This document shows, in pieces, positions 1-8,366 of a stretch of DNA of 35,962 bases (position 1 is the stretch's first letter; every line of letters starts with the position of its first letter). Source of the stretch: an uncultured Ectothiorhodospiraceae bacterium (lineage in GTDB: Bacteria > Pseudomonadota > Gammaproteobacteria > Nitrococcales > Halorhodospiraceae). A model generated the notes under the pieces. It had not been told where the DNA came from and ran no database searches. It saw only the letters and a program-made list of their open reading frames with translations. Made by a program: the position numbers and the translations under genes. The stretch covers positions 1-35,962 of the forward strand of contig CAJXLI010000009.1 in NCBI GenBank assembly GCA_913055575.1, read 5' to 3'.

Positions 1-28
1 CAGAAGGTCCGAGCGGCGGCGATCGGGG

Positions 29-208
29 TCAGGCAACCCCCCTGATTACGTCCAGACGAGTTGTGGGGAGTCGCCAGCCTGCGGCCTGCGCTTGGTTAAG
101 GGCCAGCAGGATATTTTCGATGCGCTCAATGTCCTGCGGCGGCAGCTTGCTCCGGTCCCCTTTCTCAAACAGCAGGCGTAGCCCCTTATGTCGGAAATTT
201 TGGATCAT
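29..208 (-). pseudogene. truncated HigB/RelE-like toxin
   Basis: A 59-codon reading frame starts at the ATG complementary to 206-208. Its first 39 or so residues (MIQNFRHKGLRLLFEKGD..., then PPQDIERIENILLALNQA) match the N-terminal helix region of the HigB family of RelE-fold mRNA interferases, which usually begin with a M-I-x-F-R-H-K-G-L motif. Full-length family members have about 92 residues and continue with a DLPGxRLHPLKGD...GNWRI core. Here the sequence turns into an unrelated tail (GWRLPTTRLDVIRGVA) and stops, so the catalytic core is missing and no toxin activity is expected. No HigA-like antitoxin follows before the window edge. There is no Shine-Dalgarno before the ATG. The family assignment comes from recalled consensus, not a search. 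Confidence 0.6.
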
Positions 209-374
209 AAATCACAATAACATGCCTAGCACCACTAGGCAACACCACGAGTCTCGGATGTAGAATACCCCTTAGATCGGTCTCGTCGACGAAGCGCTCC
301 GCCTCTTCATCGGTGCGAAGTCTGGGATGTGGACACATCTCCAATGGACACCCGCTTTGAAGGGGTGTAGCCAT
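186..374 (-). pseudogene. CopG/BrnA-like antitoxin remnant
   Basis: A 62-residue frame carries the stretch PHPRLRTDEEAERFVDETDL at about residues 16-35. This resembles the conserved segment of small CopG/BrnA-type antitoxins (typically LPKxxTDEEAERFVEEADL...YDLS). After DL the likeness ends and the frame reads through AT-rich intergenic sequence into the start of the HigB-like fragment, overlapping it by 23 bases. It is probably a decayed antitoxin whose 3' part was lost. It could equally be a chance frame, since only about 20 residues support it. Confidence 0.3.
224..240. promoter_or_regulatory. palindrome upstream of higB-like start, possible TA operator
   Basis: GCCTAG (224-229) and CTAGGC (235-240) form a perfect 6-base inverted repeat around a 5-base spacer, 15 bases upstream of the truncated HigB-like start. 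HigBA modules are normally autoregulated by the antitoxin binding an inverted repeat at the promoter, so this may be the relic operator. The surrounding 30 bases are clearly more AT-rich than neighbouring DNA. Confidence 0.35.
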
Positions 375-395
375 GCCTCGGCATGGATGACCACA

Positions 396-827
396 CTAGT
401 TGGTGGGTTCTGCAGACGCGGGTGCAGCCGCTAGCCGCTCGATCCGCCGGCAGGCGGCGCGGCATACCGGTACATAGGCGAGCGCCCACCTCGGCAGCTC
501 GAAGACCACCCGGCCACCTCCGCCTGGAAGGGGGTCGACCCGGTGGCCGGTGGCCGGGAAGCCGCCGACATGCCAACACCAGCGCCTCCCGGGGTCGAAG
601 GCCGTGATCCGGTAGGCGAGGTGGAGGCCGATGCCGGTGACGGTAACTGATCCGGTGCTCTCCGGGCCGATGTACCGCGTCGGCGACGCCACGGCACGGA
701 TGCTCGGCCCCCAGTCCGGCCACTGCCGGGTATCGGTGAGGATAGCCCAGAGGCGCTCCGGCGCCGCCGGGGTGTCGAGGCCGACCTCGAGTCCTTTGTG
801 GGCGGGGCGTGCGGGCGTTTCGGGCAT
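396..827 (-). CDS. SRPBCC-family (START-like) protein
   Basis: The product is 143 residues from the ATG at 825-827. The N-terminal part (about residues 10-45) has the SRPBCC/polyketide-cyclase pattern: an opening beta strand (GLEVGLDTPAAPERLWAILTD) and then W-x-D-W-G-P, followed by alternating strands and the FDPGRRWCWHVGG segment typical of small lipid- or ligand-binding START-like domains. No catalytic residue can be assigned, so the ligand is unknown. The start lies 16 bases after the yjbQ stop on the same strand, suggesting one transcript. Longer starts upstream would overlap yjbQ heavily and give unnatural Ser/Pro/Arg-rich sequence, so the MPETPARP start is preferred. Confidence 0.75.
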   Translation of the reverse strand: MPETPARPAHKGLEVGLDTPAAPERLWAILTDTRQWPDWGPSIRAVASPTRYIGPESTGSVTVTGIGLHLAYRITAFDPGRRWCWHVGGFPATGHRVDPLPGGGGRVVFELPRWALAYVPVCRAACRRIERLAAAPASAEPTN

Positions 828-843
828 GGGCCCTCCGCGCGAG

Positions 844-1251
844 CTAGTGGGTCTCGAGGAACGTGCAAAGGACGCGCCGCTCGCGGCGCGGCCCGTCGAA
901 ATCGCACAGGAAGATCCCCTGCCAGGTGGAGAGGCCGAGGCGGCCGTCGAGCACGGGGATGCTCTCGCTAGGGCCGACGATGCCGGCCTTGAGGTGGGCA
1001 TCACCGTTACCGTCCTGGGCGTCGTGCTCCCAGACCCCGCGCGGGATCAGCTGCTGGAGCAGGTGGGCAGCGTCGCGGGGGACACTCTCGTCCCAGTTTT
1101 CCTGGATCATGAGGGCAGCGGTCGCCCCCTGGACGTAGAGGGCGGCCAGGCCGTCCTGGATACCGCAGTCGCGCACGGCGCGCTCGACCGCTTCGGTGAT
1201 GTCCACGAGCGCCTCGCGCTGGTGGGTCGGGACTCGGAGGGTCTCGCGCAA
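844..1251 (-). CDS. YjbQ family protein (UPF0047)
   Basis: The product is a 135-residue protein of the YjbQ/UPF0047 family, small trimeric proteins reported to have weak thiamine-phosphate synthase activity; the cellular role is uncertain. Family hallmarks visible are the ITEAVERAV segment near residue 19, the GLAALYVQGATAAL strand (the family usually has H-x-T-A-x-L here), the NGDAHLKAGIVGPSESIPV segment at about 81-101 containing the conserved putative-ligand His, and the LGLSTWQGIFLCDFDGPRRERRV end. The start is a TTG (complement of 1249-1251) with GGAGG about 8 bases upstream; no better ATG is available. It is divergent from the neighbouring phosphodiesterase gene and leads an apparent two-gene unit with the SRPBCC gene. 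Confidence 0.88.
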   Translation of the reverse strand: MRETLRVPTHQREALVDITEAVERAVRDCGIQDGLAALYVQGATAALMIQENWDESVPRDAAHLLQQLIPRGVWEHDAQDGNGDAHLKAGIVGPSESIPVLDGRLGLSTWQGIFLCDFDGPRRERRVLCTFLETH

Positions 1252-1418
1252 GCCGTATCCTCCCTATTGTTGCCCCTGGCACTTATCTTGGCATCCATCG
1301 GTCCGCGGCGTCGCGGTAGCGGGAAGGGTATGACCGTTGCCGGGCCGGGAGGGATGGCGCGTCGCAGCGGTGTCCAGGTGTGTCGCTGCGCCCCCTGGGG
1401 CGCTAGCATGGGCGAGCT

Positions 1419-2204
1419 ATGTGCAGCAGGGCCCGTATCCTCCTCCACCTGAGCGATATTCACCTGGCCAGCGGGCCGGCATGGCGCCATCACGGCGTGG
1501 ATCCCCAGGCCCGCTTGACGCAGGTGCTCGGGCAGGCCCGGCAGGGCCCCCGGCCGGACCTGGTCCTGGTCACCGGCGACATCGCCCACGACGAGGGCGC
1601 CGCGGTCTATCAGCGGTTTCGGCGCGAGATCCGCACCCTGGGTGCGCCCGTCCAGGTCCTGCCCGGTAACCACGATGTGCCGGCGGCCTTCACCGAGGCC
1701 TATCCGGCAGCGGACGGGGCGGTGGGCTTCGCCGCCGAGCGCTGGGTCGGGCCGTGGCGGGTGCTGAGCCTGGACAGCCAGATCCCCGGCGAGGTCCCGG
1801 GGCGGCTGGGGGACGAGCAGCTGCGCTGGCTGGAGGCGGCGCTGGCTGCGGCGCCTCGGGCCCCGACGCTCGTGGCGCTCCACCACGCGCCGGTGGCGAT
1901 CGGTACGCCCTGGCTGGATGCCCACCGCGTAGCGGATGGTACGGCGCTGCTGGCCTGCCTGGAGCGTAATCCCCAGGTCCGGGCGGTGCTCTTCGGCCAC
2001 GTCCACCAGGCGGTGGATAGGGCCACCGAGGCCGGCATCCGGCTGCTCGCCACGCCGGCCGTCACCGTGCAGTTCCAGCCGGGTTCCCAGCGCTTCGCTG
2101 TGGCGGCGGATGAGCCGCCGGCGCTGCGCTGGCTGACCCTGGAGACGGACGGTGCCATCGAGACCGTGCTCCAGCAGCCTGCCGGTGAGGGAGGAAGGGC
2201 CTGA
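1419..2204 (+). CDS. cpdA: CpdA-like 3',5'-cyclic-AMP phosphodiesterase (metallophosphoesterase)
   Basis: The product is 261 residues, close to the usual 270-280 for CpdA, which hydrolyses cAMP to AMP in the cytoplasm with a di-metal centre. The five metallophosphoesterase blocks are present: LSDIHL (D13, H15), VTGDIAHD (D54), LPGNHDV (N84, H85, D86), ALHHAPV near residue 155, and FGHVHQA near residue 195. The GDxVHD and GNHD arrangement is that of class III cyclic nucleotide phosphodiesterases. The ATG at 1419 is preceded by only a weak GGGCGAG. It stands alone on the plus strand, divergent from yjbQ, and a GC-rich hairpin follows it. Substrate specificity is by family resemblance only. Confidence 0.85.
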   Translation: MCSRARILLHLSDIHLASGPAWRHHGVDPQARLTQVLGQARQGPRPDLVLVTGDIAHDEGAAVYQRFRREIRTLGAPVQVLPGNHDVPAAFTEAYPAADGAVGFAAERWVGPWRVLSLDSQIPGEVPGRLGDEQLRWLEAALAAAPRAPTLVALHHAPVAIGTPWLDAHRVADGTALLACLERNPQVRAVLFGHVHQAVDRATEAGIRLLATPAVTVQFQPGSQRFAVAADEPPALRWLTLETDGAIETVLQQPAGEGGRA

Positions 2205-2243
2205 GGCCGGGCCCTGAGCGTGGCCCTCGCGCCGATGAGAGGG

Positions 2244-2266
2244 GCCGCCCCCATCCTCGGGGCGGC
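2244..2266. terminator. GC-rich hairpin between convergent genes
   Basis: GCCGCCCC (2244-2251) pairs perfectly with GGGGCGGC (2259-2266) around a 7-base loop. It lies between the convergent cpdA and yccA-type genes and could stop transcription from both sides. There is no T-run on either strand, so it is not a canonical intrinsic terminator. Confidence 0.4.
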
Positions 2267-2308
2267 GATTCCGGCAGGATCCGGGCGCCCTCTCGGTCGG
2301 TGGCGGGT

Positions 2309-2992
2309 CTACTCGTTGGCCAGCCCCAGCAGCTGCAGGAGGCTGAGGAAGAGGTTGTAGATGGCGACGTAGAGGGTGATGGTCGCCATGATGTAGTTAT
2401 CCTCGCCGCCGTTGACCATCTCGCTGGTCTGGTAGAGGATCAGCCCGCTCATCAGGAGCATGAACATCACGCTCACCGCCAGGGAGAGCCCCGGCATCTG
2501 CAGGAAGATCCCGGCCAGGCTGGCAAGGAAGGCCACCAGGATGCCGGCGAAGAGGAAGCCGCGCAGGAAGCTGAAATCCCGCTGGCTGATCAGGGCGTAG
2601 GCCGACAGGCTGACGAAGATCGCAGCGGTGCCGCCGAAGGCCGTCATGACGGTCTGCCCGCCGTTGGGCAGGCCCAGGTAGGCGTTGACGATGGGGCCCA
2701 GCGTGTAGCCCATGAAGCCCGTCAGGGCGAAGATCGAGACCAGCCCCCAGGCGCTGTTGCGCAGGTACTGCGTCAGGAACAGCAGCCCGAAGTAGCCGCC
2801 GAGGGTCAGCAGGACGCCCGGGTACGGCGCGTTCGTGACCACCGCCACACTGGCAGTGACCGCGCTGAACGCCAGGGTCATGGATAGCAGGATGTAGGTG
2901 TTGCGGATGAGGCGGTTGGCCGCCACCCCCCGGGTGCCGCCGGCGTCGTCGGCCATCGCCGTCGCCCGGTTATCGGTGTAGCGCTCGGACAT
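2309..2992 (-). CDS. Bax inhibitor-1/YccA family integral membrane protein
   Basis: The product is 227 residues with seven hydrophobic segments between about residues 30 and 222, matching the usual 220-235 length and seven-helix fold of the BI-1 (TMBIM) family. Bacterial members include YccA, an FtsH modulator, and YbhL; some act as pH-sensitive calcium leak channels. Typical features are the N-terminal NRLIRNTYILLSMTLAFSA segment, the GFMGYTLGPIVNAYL loop, and the C-terminal VNGGEDNYIMATITLYVAIYNLFLSLLQLL helix with conserved acidic residues. The ATG is preceded by GAGGGGA. The gene is divergent from thrH. The exact paralogue (YccA versus YbhL) cannot be told from sequence alone. Confidence 0.93.
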   Translation of the reverse strand: MSERYTDNRATAMADDAGGTRGVAANRLIRNTYILLSMTLAFSAVTASVAVVTNAPYPGVLLTLGGYFGLLFLTQYLRNSAWGLVSIFALTGFMGYTLGPIVNAYLGLPNGGQTVMTAFGGTAAIFVSLSAYALISQRDFSFLRGFLFAGILVAFLASLAGIFLQMPGLSLAVSVMFMLLMSGLILYQTSEMVNGGEDNYIMATITLYVAIYNLFLSLLQLLGLANE

Positions 2993-3205
2993 GGGGTGTC
3001 CCCTCCTCGTTCGGTTCCAAGTGCTTTTCCGCCGTGAGTGCGGGTTGGCGCCTATTATCGACGTTCCGTCGGGCCGACGCTACATTTATCGGCGGCAACC
3101 GGGCCCCTCCGCTTGCGCTGGGCGGCCAGAATGACTAGATTGAGCGCGCTGTCGTGCCGAGCCCCAGGGCCGGTTCTCGGGTACGCTCGCCGGGAGGGAA
3201 ATCGC

Positions 3206-3814
3206 TTGAACATCGTCTGTCTCGACCTTGAGGGGGTGCTGGTTCCGGAGATCTGGATCAACCTGGCCGATCTCACCGGTATCGAGGCCTTCCGTGCCAC
3301 GACCCGGGATGTCTCCGACTACCACGAGCTGATGGGCATGCGCTTGGCCGACATGGACAGGCACGGGCTGGGCCTCGCCGACATCCAGTCTGTGGTGGCC
3401 CGGCTCGAGCCGCTGCCCGGCGCGCGCGAGTTCCTCGACGGGCTACGGGCCCACTACCAGGTCATCATCCTCTCCGATACCTTCTACGAGTTCGCGCGGC
3501 CGCTGATGGCGCAGCTGGGATGGCCGACGCTGTTCTGCCACAGCCTGGAGGTCACGGAGAGCGGGCGTATCGCCGATTTCTATATCCGCCTCGAGGACCA
3601 CAAGCGCAAGGCGGTGGAGGCGCTTCGCGGATTGAATTTCCGAGTGGTTGCCGCCGGCGACTCCTACAACGATACGCGCATGCTGGGCGCGGCCCACCGG
3701 GGCATCTTCTTCGGCCCACCTCCGGAGATCGCAGCGCAATTCCCGCAGTTCGCCGTCACGCACGACTATAGCGCGCTGCGCCAGGCGGTAGACGAGGCCT
3801 TCGCGGCCGACTGA
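3206..3814 (+). CDS. thrH: ThrH: bifunctional phosphoserine phosphatase/homoserine phosphotransferase
   Basis: The product is a 202-residue HAD-superfamily enzyme closely resembling Pseudomonas ThrH (about 205 residues), which dephosphorylates phosphoserine and can pass the phosphoryl group to homoserine. The nucleophile motif is near the start (CLDLEGVLVPEIW, D7 and E9), motif II is VIILSDTFYEF near residue 90, and the metal-binding motif is AAGDSYNDTRML near residue 150. The start is a TTG at 3206-3208 preceded by GGGAGGG; any earlier in-frame start would add an Arg/Pro-rich leader not seen in the family. The YfcE-type gene follows 31 bases downstream with a GGGAG site, so the two are probably cotranscribed. 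Role: serine/threonine metabolism. Confidence 0.93.
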   Translation: MNIVCLDLEGVLVPEIWINLADLTGIEAFRATTRDVSDYHELMGMRLADMDRHGLGLADIQSVVARLEPLPGAREFLDGLRAHYQVIILSDTFYEFARPLMAQLGWPTLFCHSLEVTESGRIADFYIRLEDHKRKAVEALRGLNFRVVAAGDSYNDTRMLGAAHRGIFFGPPPEIAAQFPQFAVTHDYSALRQAVDEAFAAD

Positions 3815-3845
3815 AGCGCCATCGCTTGCGTCAGGGAGAGGCCCT

Positions 3846-4382
3846 ATGCGAGTAGGTATCATCGCCGATACCCACGGCTTCCTCGATCCCCGCATCGCTG
3901 AGTACATCGCCGATTGCGATCTGGCGGTGCACGCCGGCGATGTCGGAGGTGCCGATGTGCTGTGCGCCATGCAGCCCCGCGAGGAGGTCGTCGCCGTGCG
4001 CGGTAACGTCGATGGCCCGGAGACCTGGCCGGATCAGGAGCTCCACATGCTGGAGCATCTCCCGCGCCACTCCGTGCTCGATCTCCCCGGCGGGCAGCTG
4101 GCGGTGGTCCACGGCGATGGCTACGAGCCGGCCGCCCGTCGCCACGAGCAGCTCCGTGCCGAATTCCCACGGACACGGGGGATCGCCTGCGGCCACAGCC
4201 ACCAGCTGATCGTCGATGATGACGCCGAGCCGTGGGTCCTCAATCCCGGTGCTGCCGGTCGGGTCCGCGTCCACGACGGGCCGTCGCTGCTCCTGCTCGA
4301 CTGCGACGAGGCGTGCTGGTCCGTCGAGTCGGTGCAGCTGCCGCCGCGCAAGTACCGGGCTATCAGCAGCCATGAGGAATAG
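3846..4382 (+). CDS. YfcE/MJ0936-type metallophosphoesterase
   Basis: The product is 178 residues, the usual size of the YfcE/MJ0936 group of small di-metal phosphodiesterases. Metal ligands are visible in IADTHG (D8, H10), HAGDVGG (D32), VRGNVD (N54), VVHGDGY near residue 92 and ACGHSHQ near residue 118, followed by the typical LNPGAAGR. Family members hydrolyse model phosphodiesters in vitro and the natural substrate is usually unknown. It starts at an ATG 31 bases after thrH with a GGGAG site and ends 9 bases before the GTG of hrpA, so thrH, this gene, hrpA and tmcA may form one transcription unit. Confidence 0.88.
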   Translation: MRVGIIADTHGFLDPRIAEYIADCDLAVHAGDVGGADVLCAMQPREEVVAVRGNVDGPETWPDQELHMLEHLPRHSVLDLPGGQLAVVHGDGYEPAARRHEQLRAEFPRTRGIACGHSHQLIVDDDAEPWVLNPGAAGRVRVHDGPSLLLLDCDEACWSVESVQLPPRKYRAISSHEE

Positions 4383-4391
4383 TCGCCACCT

Positions 4392-7300
4392 GTGAGCGGT
4401 GTGCCGCGCCAGCTTCGGGACCTGCGTGGGCGTATCGAGGGGGCCTACGGCCCCCGCCGGGCAGAGCTGCGCCGCCGCCTGGCGGGTCTGGAGCGCCGTG
4501 CCCGGCAGGGCAAGCCGTTCGATCGCGGCCTGTCGCGGCTGGAGCAGGATCTCGCCGCGGCCGAGGCGGAGGTGGCCCGGCGCCGTGAGCAGCCGCTGCC
4601 CCTCGACTACGATCCCGACCTGCCGGTGGTCCAGCGCCGCGAGGCGCTCCAGGCGGCCATCCGCGACCACCAGGTCGTGGTGGTCTGCGGTGCCACCGGG
4701 TCCGGCAAGTCCACCCAGCTGCCCCAGATGTGCCTGGAGCTGGGCCTGGGCACCCGGGGGCTGATCGGCCACACCCAGCCGCGGCGCATCGCCGCTCGGT
4801 CTCTAGCCGAGCGCCTGGCCGAGGAGACCGGCACCGAGGTTGGCGGTGCCATCGGCTACAAGGTGCGCTTTACCGACCAGGTCAGCGACGATAGCCGGGT
4901 GAAGCTGCTCACCGACGGCATGCTCCTCGCCGAGATCCAGTCGGATCGCCACCTCGATGCCTACGACACGATCATCATCGACGAGGCCCACGAGCGGAGC
5001 CTCAACATCGACTTCATCCTCGGCTACCTCAAGCGGCTGCTGCCGCGCCGGCCGGATCTGAAGGTCATCGTCACCTCGGCGACCATCGATCCGGAGCGCT
5101 TCGCCGAGCACTTCGACGGCGCGCCGATCCTGGAGGTCTCCGGGCGCACCTACCCGGTGGAGGTCCGCTACTGTCCCTACGAGGATCGCGCGGACGCCGA
5201 CCAGCCCCGGGCGGTTGCCGATGCGGTCCACGAGCTTGCCCGGGAAGGCCGCGGCGATACCCTGGTCTTCCTCGCCGGCGAGCGGGAGATCCGTGAGGCC
5301 GCCGAGGCCTTGCGTAAGGACCCGCCGCGGGATACGGAGATCCTGCCGCTCTACGCGCGGCTCTCCAGCGCTGAGCAGCAGCGCGTCTTCCACCCCGGTG
5401 GCGGCCGCCGGCGGGTGGTGCTCGCCACCAACGTCGCCGAGACCTCGTTGACCGTGCCCGGGATCCGCTACGTGGTGGATACGGGCCGCGCCCGTATCAG
5501 CCGCTACAGCCACCGCACTAAGGTCTCGCGGCTGCCGGTCGAGCCCATCGCCCAGGCCTCGGCGGACCAGCGCGCCGGGCGCTGCGGCCGCGAGGCGCCG
5601 GGCATCTGCATCCGCCTCTACAGCGAGGCGGACTACGAGAGCCGGCCCCGGTTCACCGATCCGGAGATCCTGCGCACCAATCTCGCCGGTGTCATCCTGC
5701 AGATGAAGGCCATGGGCCTCGGCGAGATCGAGCGCTTCCCCTTCGTCGAGCCGCCGGATCGACGCTACATCAACGACGCCCTGCGCCTGCTCTTCGAGCT
5801 CGGCGCGGTGGACGAGCGCCGCGAGCTCACCCCGCTCGGTGGGCAGCTGTCCCGTATCCCCGCCGATCCGCGCATCGGCCGCATGCTCCTCGCCGCCCGC
5901 GAGGAGGGGGTGGAGCGCGAGGTGCTGATCATCGCCGCGGCGCTGTCCATCCAGGACCCGCGCGAGCGGCCCATGGAGGCGCAGGAGGCCGCCGACCGGG
6001 CCCATGCCCGCTGGCACGACCCGAAGAGCGACTTCGTCGCCCTCCTGCGCCTGTGGGACGACTACCAGGCCCAGCGCCGCTCCCTGTCCCGGCGCAAGCT
6101 CCACCAGTGGTGCCGGGAGCACTTCCTCGCCCCGCAGCGCATGCGCGAGTGGGCAGATATCCGCCGGCAGTTCGCCGAGATGCTCCAGGAGGCGGCCGAG
6201 GGCAAGCGCGGCAAGGCCGGCCAGGTACGGCACCCGGCGGGGCAGGGCGGTGATGCCGCCGCTGGCGCGACCGCCGCTGGCGCGGGCGGCGAGGCGCCGG
6301 AGGTCCCCTACGAGGCCGTCCACCGCGCCCTGCTGACCGGCCTGCTCAGCCAGGTGGCCGTGCGGTACGAGGACCGGACCTATCTCGGCGCCCGGGGGGT
6401 GAAGCTGCAGATCTTCCCCGGCTCGGGGCTGGCGAGGCGTAGGCCGAAGTGGCTGGTCGCCGCCGAGCTGGTGGAGACGAGCCGGCTCTTTGCCCGGACG
6501 GTGGCCGAGGTCCGCCCGGAGTGGGTGGAGCGGCTCGCCGGCCACCTGGTCTCGCGCAGCTACGGCGAGCCGCGCTGGGAGAAGCGTGCCGGGCGGGTCG
6601 TCGCCGAGGAGCAGGTCAGCCTCTTCGGCCTGACCCTGGTCGCCGGGCGCAAGGTCGACTACGGCCGCATCGACCCCGACGAGGCGCGCCGCATCTTCAT
6701 CCGCGACGGCCTGGTCGCCGGCGAGATCCGCACCCGCGGGGAGTTCCTGGCGCACAACCTGGCGCTGGTGGACGAGGTGGAGCGCCTCGAGGCCAAGGCC
6801 CGCCGGCGCGACGTGCTGGCGGACGAGGAGCAGCTGGCCGCCTTCTACGAGGCGCGCATCCCCTCGGATATCAGCGATGCCGCCGCCTTCGAGCGCTGGC
6901 GCAAGCGCGCGGAGCGGAAGGATCCGCACCGCCTGTACATGACCCGTGAGGCGCTGATGCGCCGGGCAGCGGGCGATATCTCGGCCGAGCAGTACCCGGA
7001 CCGGCTCACCGTCGCCGGCGTGGAGCTGGCCCTGGAGTACCACCTGGAGCCGGGCAGCGAGCGCGACGGCGTTACCGCCGTGATCCCGGCGGCAGCCCTC
7101 AAGCAGCTCCCGCCGGAGCCGTTCGAGTGGCTGGTCCCGGGGCTGCGCCACGAGAAGGTCACCGCCCTGATCCGCGGCCTCCCCAAGGCGCTGCGCAAGC
7201 ACTTCGTCCCGGCGCCGGATTTTGCCCAGGCCGTGCTCGAGGCGGTCCCCCACGGCGAGGGCGCGCTCACCGATGCCGTGGCCCGCCACCTGCAACGGAT

Positions 7301-8366
7301 TACCGGGGTGGAGCTGCCCCCAGGGGCGCTGGAGGCGGTCCCGCTGCCGGAGCATCTGCGCATGGCCTTCCGGGTGGTGGACCGCGAGGGCTGCACCTTG
7401 CAGCAGGGGCGCGACCTGCAGGCCCTGCAGCAGGGATTGAGCGAGGCGGCGAGCGCGGAGTTCGCCGCCGCCGGCGGCACAGCCGGGCCCGAACCGGAGG
7501 CCGGCTGGCACCGGTCGGGCATCACCGGCTGGGATTTCGGCGAGCTGCCGGCCTCCGTGGTCCTGGAGGAGGGCGGGGTGCGTTTCCAGGGGTATCCGGC
7601 GCTGCGCGACGAGGGCGACTCGGTGACCCGGCTGCTCCTCGACACCCCCGACGCCGCAGAGGCCGAGACCCACGCCGGCGTCCGGAGGCTGCTCATGCTG
7701 GCGCTGCCGCAGCAGGTACGCGCCCTGCACAAGCTCGACGAGCTCAAGGCCTTGCGCCTGAAGTACCGCGGCCTGGGCAGCGACGACGAGCTGCGGGAGG
7801 CGGTAGTACGTGCTGCCTTCGACCGCTGCTTCCTCAGCGACGGCCTGCCGCGGGATGCGGAGGCCTTCGAGGCCTGCCTGGCCGCTGGCCGGGGGGAGCT
7901 GGTGCCCACGGCGCAGGCGCTGTGCCGCGCCCTCGAGGAGGTGCTCAGCCGCTACCAGGCGCTGCGCAAGTCGCTGAAGCGGCTCAACAGCCCGGCGTTG
8001 CTCGAGAGCCTGCAGGATGTCGAGGAGCACCTGAGCAGCCTGGTCTATCCGGGCTTCCTGGAGGCGCTGCCCGCGGACCGGCTCGATGAGCTGCCGCGCT
8101 ACCTCCGCGGCCTCGAGCGCCGGGTCGAGAAGCTGGAGCGCGATCCCAGCAAGGACCGCGCCCCGTTGCGCGCCGTCCGCCCCTGGCAAGAGCGCATCCA
8201 CGAGCGATTGGCGGCGCGCGCCGACAAGCGCAGCCCGGACCCGGCCCTGGAGCGGCTGCGCTGGTTGCTCGAGGAGTACCGGATCTCGCTCTTCGCCCAG
8301 GAGATCGGCGCCCGGGAGAAGGTCTCGGAGAAACGCCTCCAGGAGCTCTGGCGGGAGGTGGCGTGA
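4392..8366 (+). CDS. hrpA: ATP-dependent RNA helicase HrpA
   Basis: The product is 1,324 residues, matching the roughly 1,300-residue HrpA family of DEAH-box RNA helicases. E. coli HrpA acts in mRNA processing and rescue of stalled ribosomes. The helicase core is N-terminal: Walker A GATGSGKST (100-108), QPRRIAARS, DEAH (197-200), SAT near residue 234, and motif VI QRAGRCGR near residue 395. HA2 and OB-fold regions follow, and the long C-terminal DUF3418 module occupies roughly the last 600 residues. A Gly/Ala-rich insert (about residues 603-637, AGATAAGAGG) is probably a flexible linker. The start is GTG at 4392. Its stop overlaps the GTG start of tmcA by 4 bases, so the two are translationally coupled. 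Confidence 0.97.
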   Translation: MSGVPRQLRDLRGRIEGAYGPRRAELRRRLAGLERRARQGKPFDRGLSRLEQDLAAAEAEVARRREQPLPLDYDPDLPVVQRREALQAAIRDHQVVVVCGATGSGKSTQLPQMCLELGLGTRGLIGHTQPRRIAARSLAERLAEETGTEVGGAIGYKVRFTDQVSDDSRVKLLTDGMLLAEIQSDRHLDAYDTIIIDEAHERSLNIDFILGYLKRLLPRRPDLKVIVTSATIDPERFAEHFDGAPILEVSGRTYPVEVRYCPYEDRADADQPRAVADAVHELAREGRGDTLVFLAGEREIREAAEALRKDPPRDTEILPLYARLSSAEQQRVFHPGGGRRRVVLATNVAETSLTVPGIRYVVDTGRARISRYSHRTKVSRLPVEPIAQASADQRAGRCGREAPGICIRLYSEADYESRPRFTDPEILRTNLAGVILQMKAMGLGEIERFPFVEPPDRRYINDALRLLFELGAVDERRELTPLGGQLSRIPADPRIGRMLLAAREEGVEREVLIIAAALSIQDPRERPMEAQEAADRAHARWHDPKSDFVALLRLWDDYQAQRRSLSRRKLHQWCREHFLAPQRMREWADIRRQFAEMLQEAAEGKRGKAGQVRHPAGQGGDAAAGATAAGAGGEAPEVPYEAVHRALLTGLLSQVAVRYEDRTYLGARGVKLQIFPGSGLARRRPKWLVAAELVETSRLFARTVAEVRPEWVERLAGHLVSRSYGEPRWEKRAGRVVAEEQVSLFGLTLVAGRKVDYGRIDPDEARRIFIRDGLVAGEIRTRGEFLAHNLALVDEVERLEAKARRRDVLADEEQLAAFYEARIPSDISDAAAFERWRKRAERKDPHRLYMTREALMRRAAGDISAEQYPDRLTVAGVELALEYHLEPGSERDGVTAVIPAAALKQLPPEPFEWLVPGLRHEKVTALIRGLPKALRKHFVPAPDFAQAVLEAVPHGEGALTDAVARHLQRITGVELPPGALEAVPLPEHLRMAFRVVDREGCTLQQGRDLQALQQGLSEAASAEFAAAGGTAGPEPEAGWHRSGITGWDFGELPASVVLEEGGVRFQGYPALRDEGDSVTRLLLDTPDAAEAETHAGVRRLLMLALPQQVRALHKLDELKALRLKYRGLGSDDELREAVVRAAFDRCFLSDGLPRDAEAFEACLAAGRGELVPTAQALCRALEEVLSRYQALRKSLKRLNSPALLESLQDVEEHLSSLVYPGFLEALPADRLDELPRYLRGLERRVEKLERDPSKDRAPLRAVRPWQERIHERLAARADKRSPDPALERLRWLLEEYRISLFAQEIGAREKVSEKRLQELWREVA

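Noticed and set aside
1252-1418. A possible thiamine (TPP) riboswitch near yjbQ, given its proposed thiamine link.
   Set aside because: No CUGAGA/THI-box core or matching stems are seen in the 167-base divergent region.
4803-8201. A 1,132-codon open frame on the minus strand opposite hrpA.
   Set aside because: It is the expected antisense shadow of a GC-rich gene: its product is a Leu/Ala/Gln/Asp-rich string with no recognisable domain, while the plus strand encodes full HrpA.
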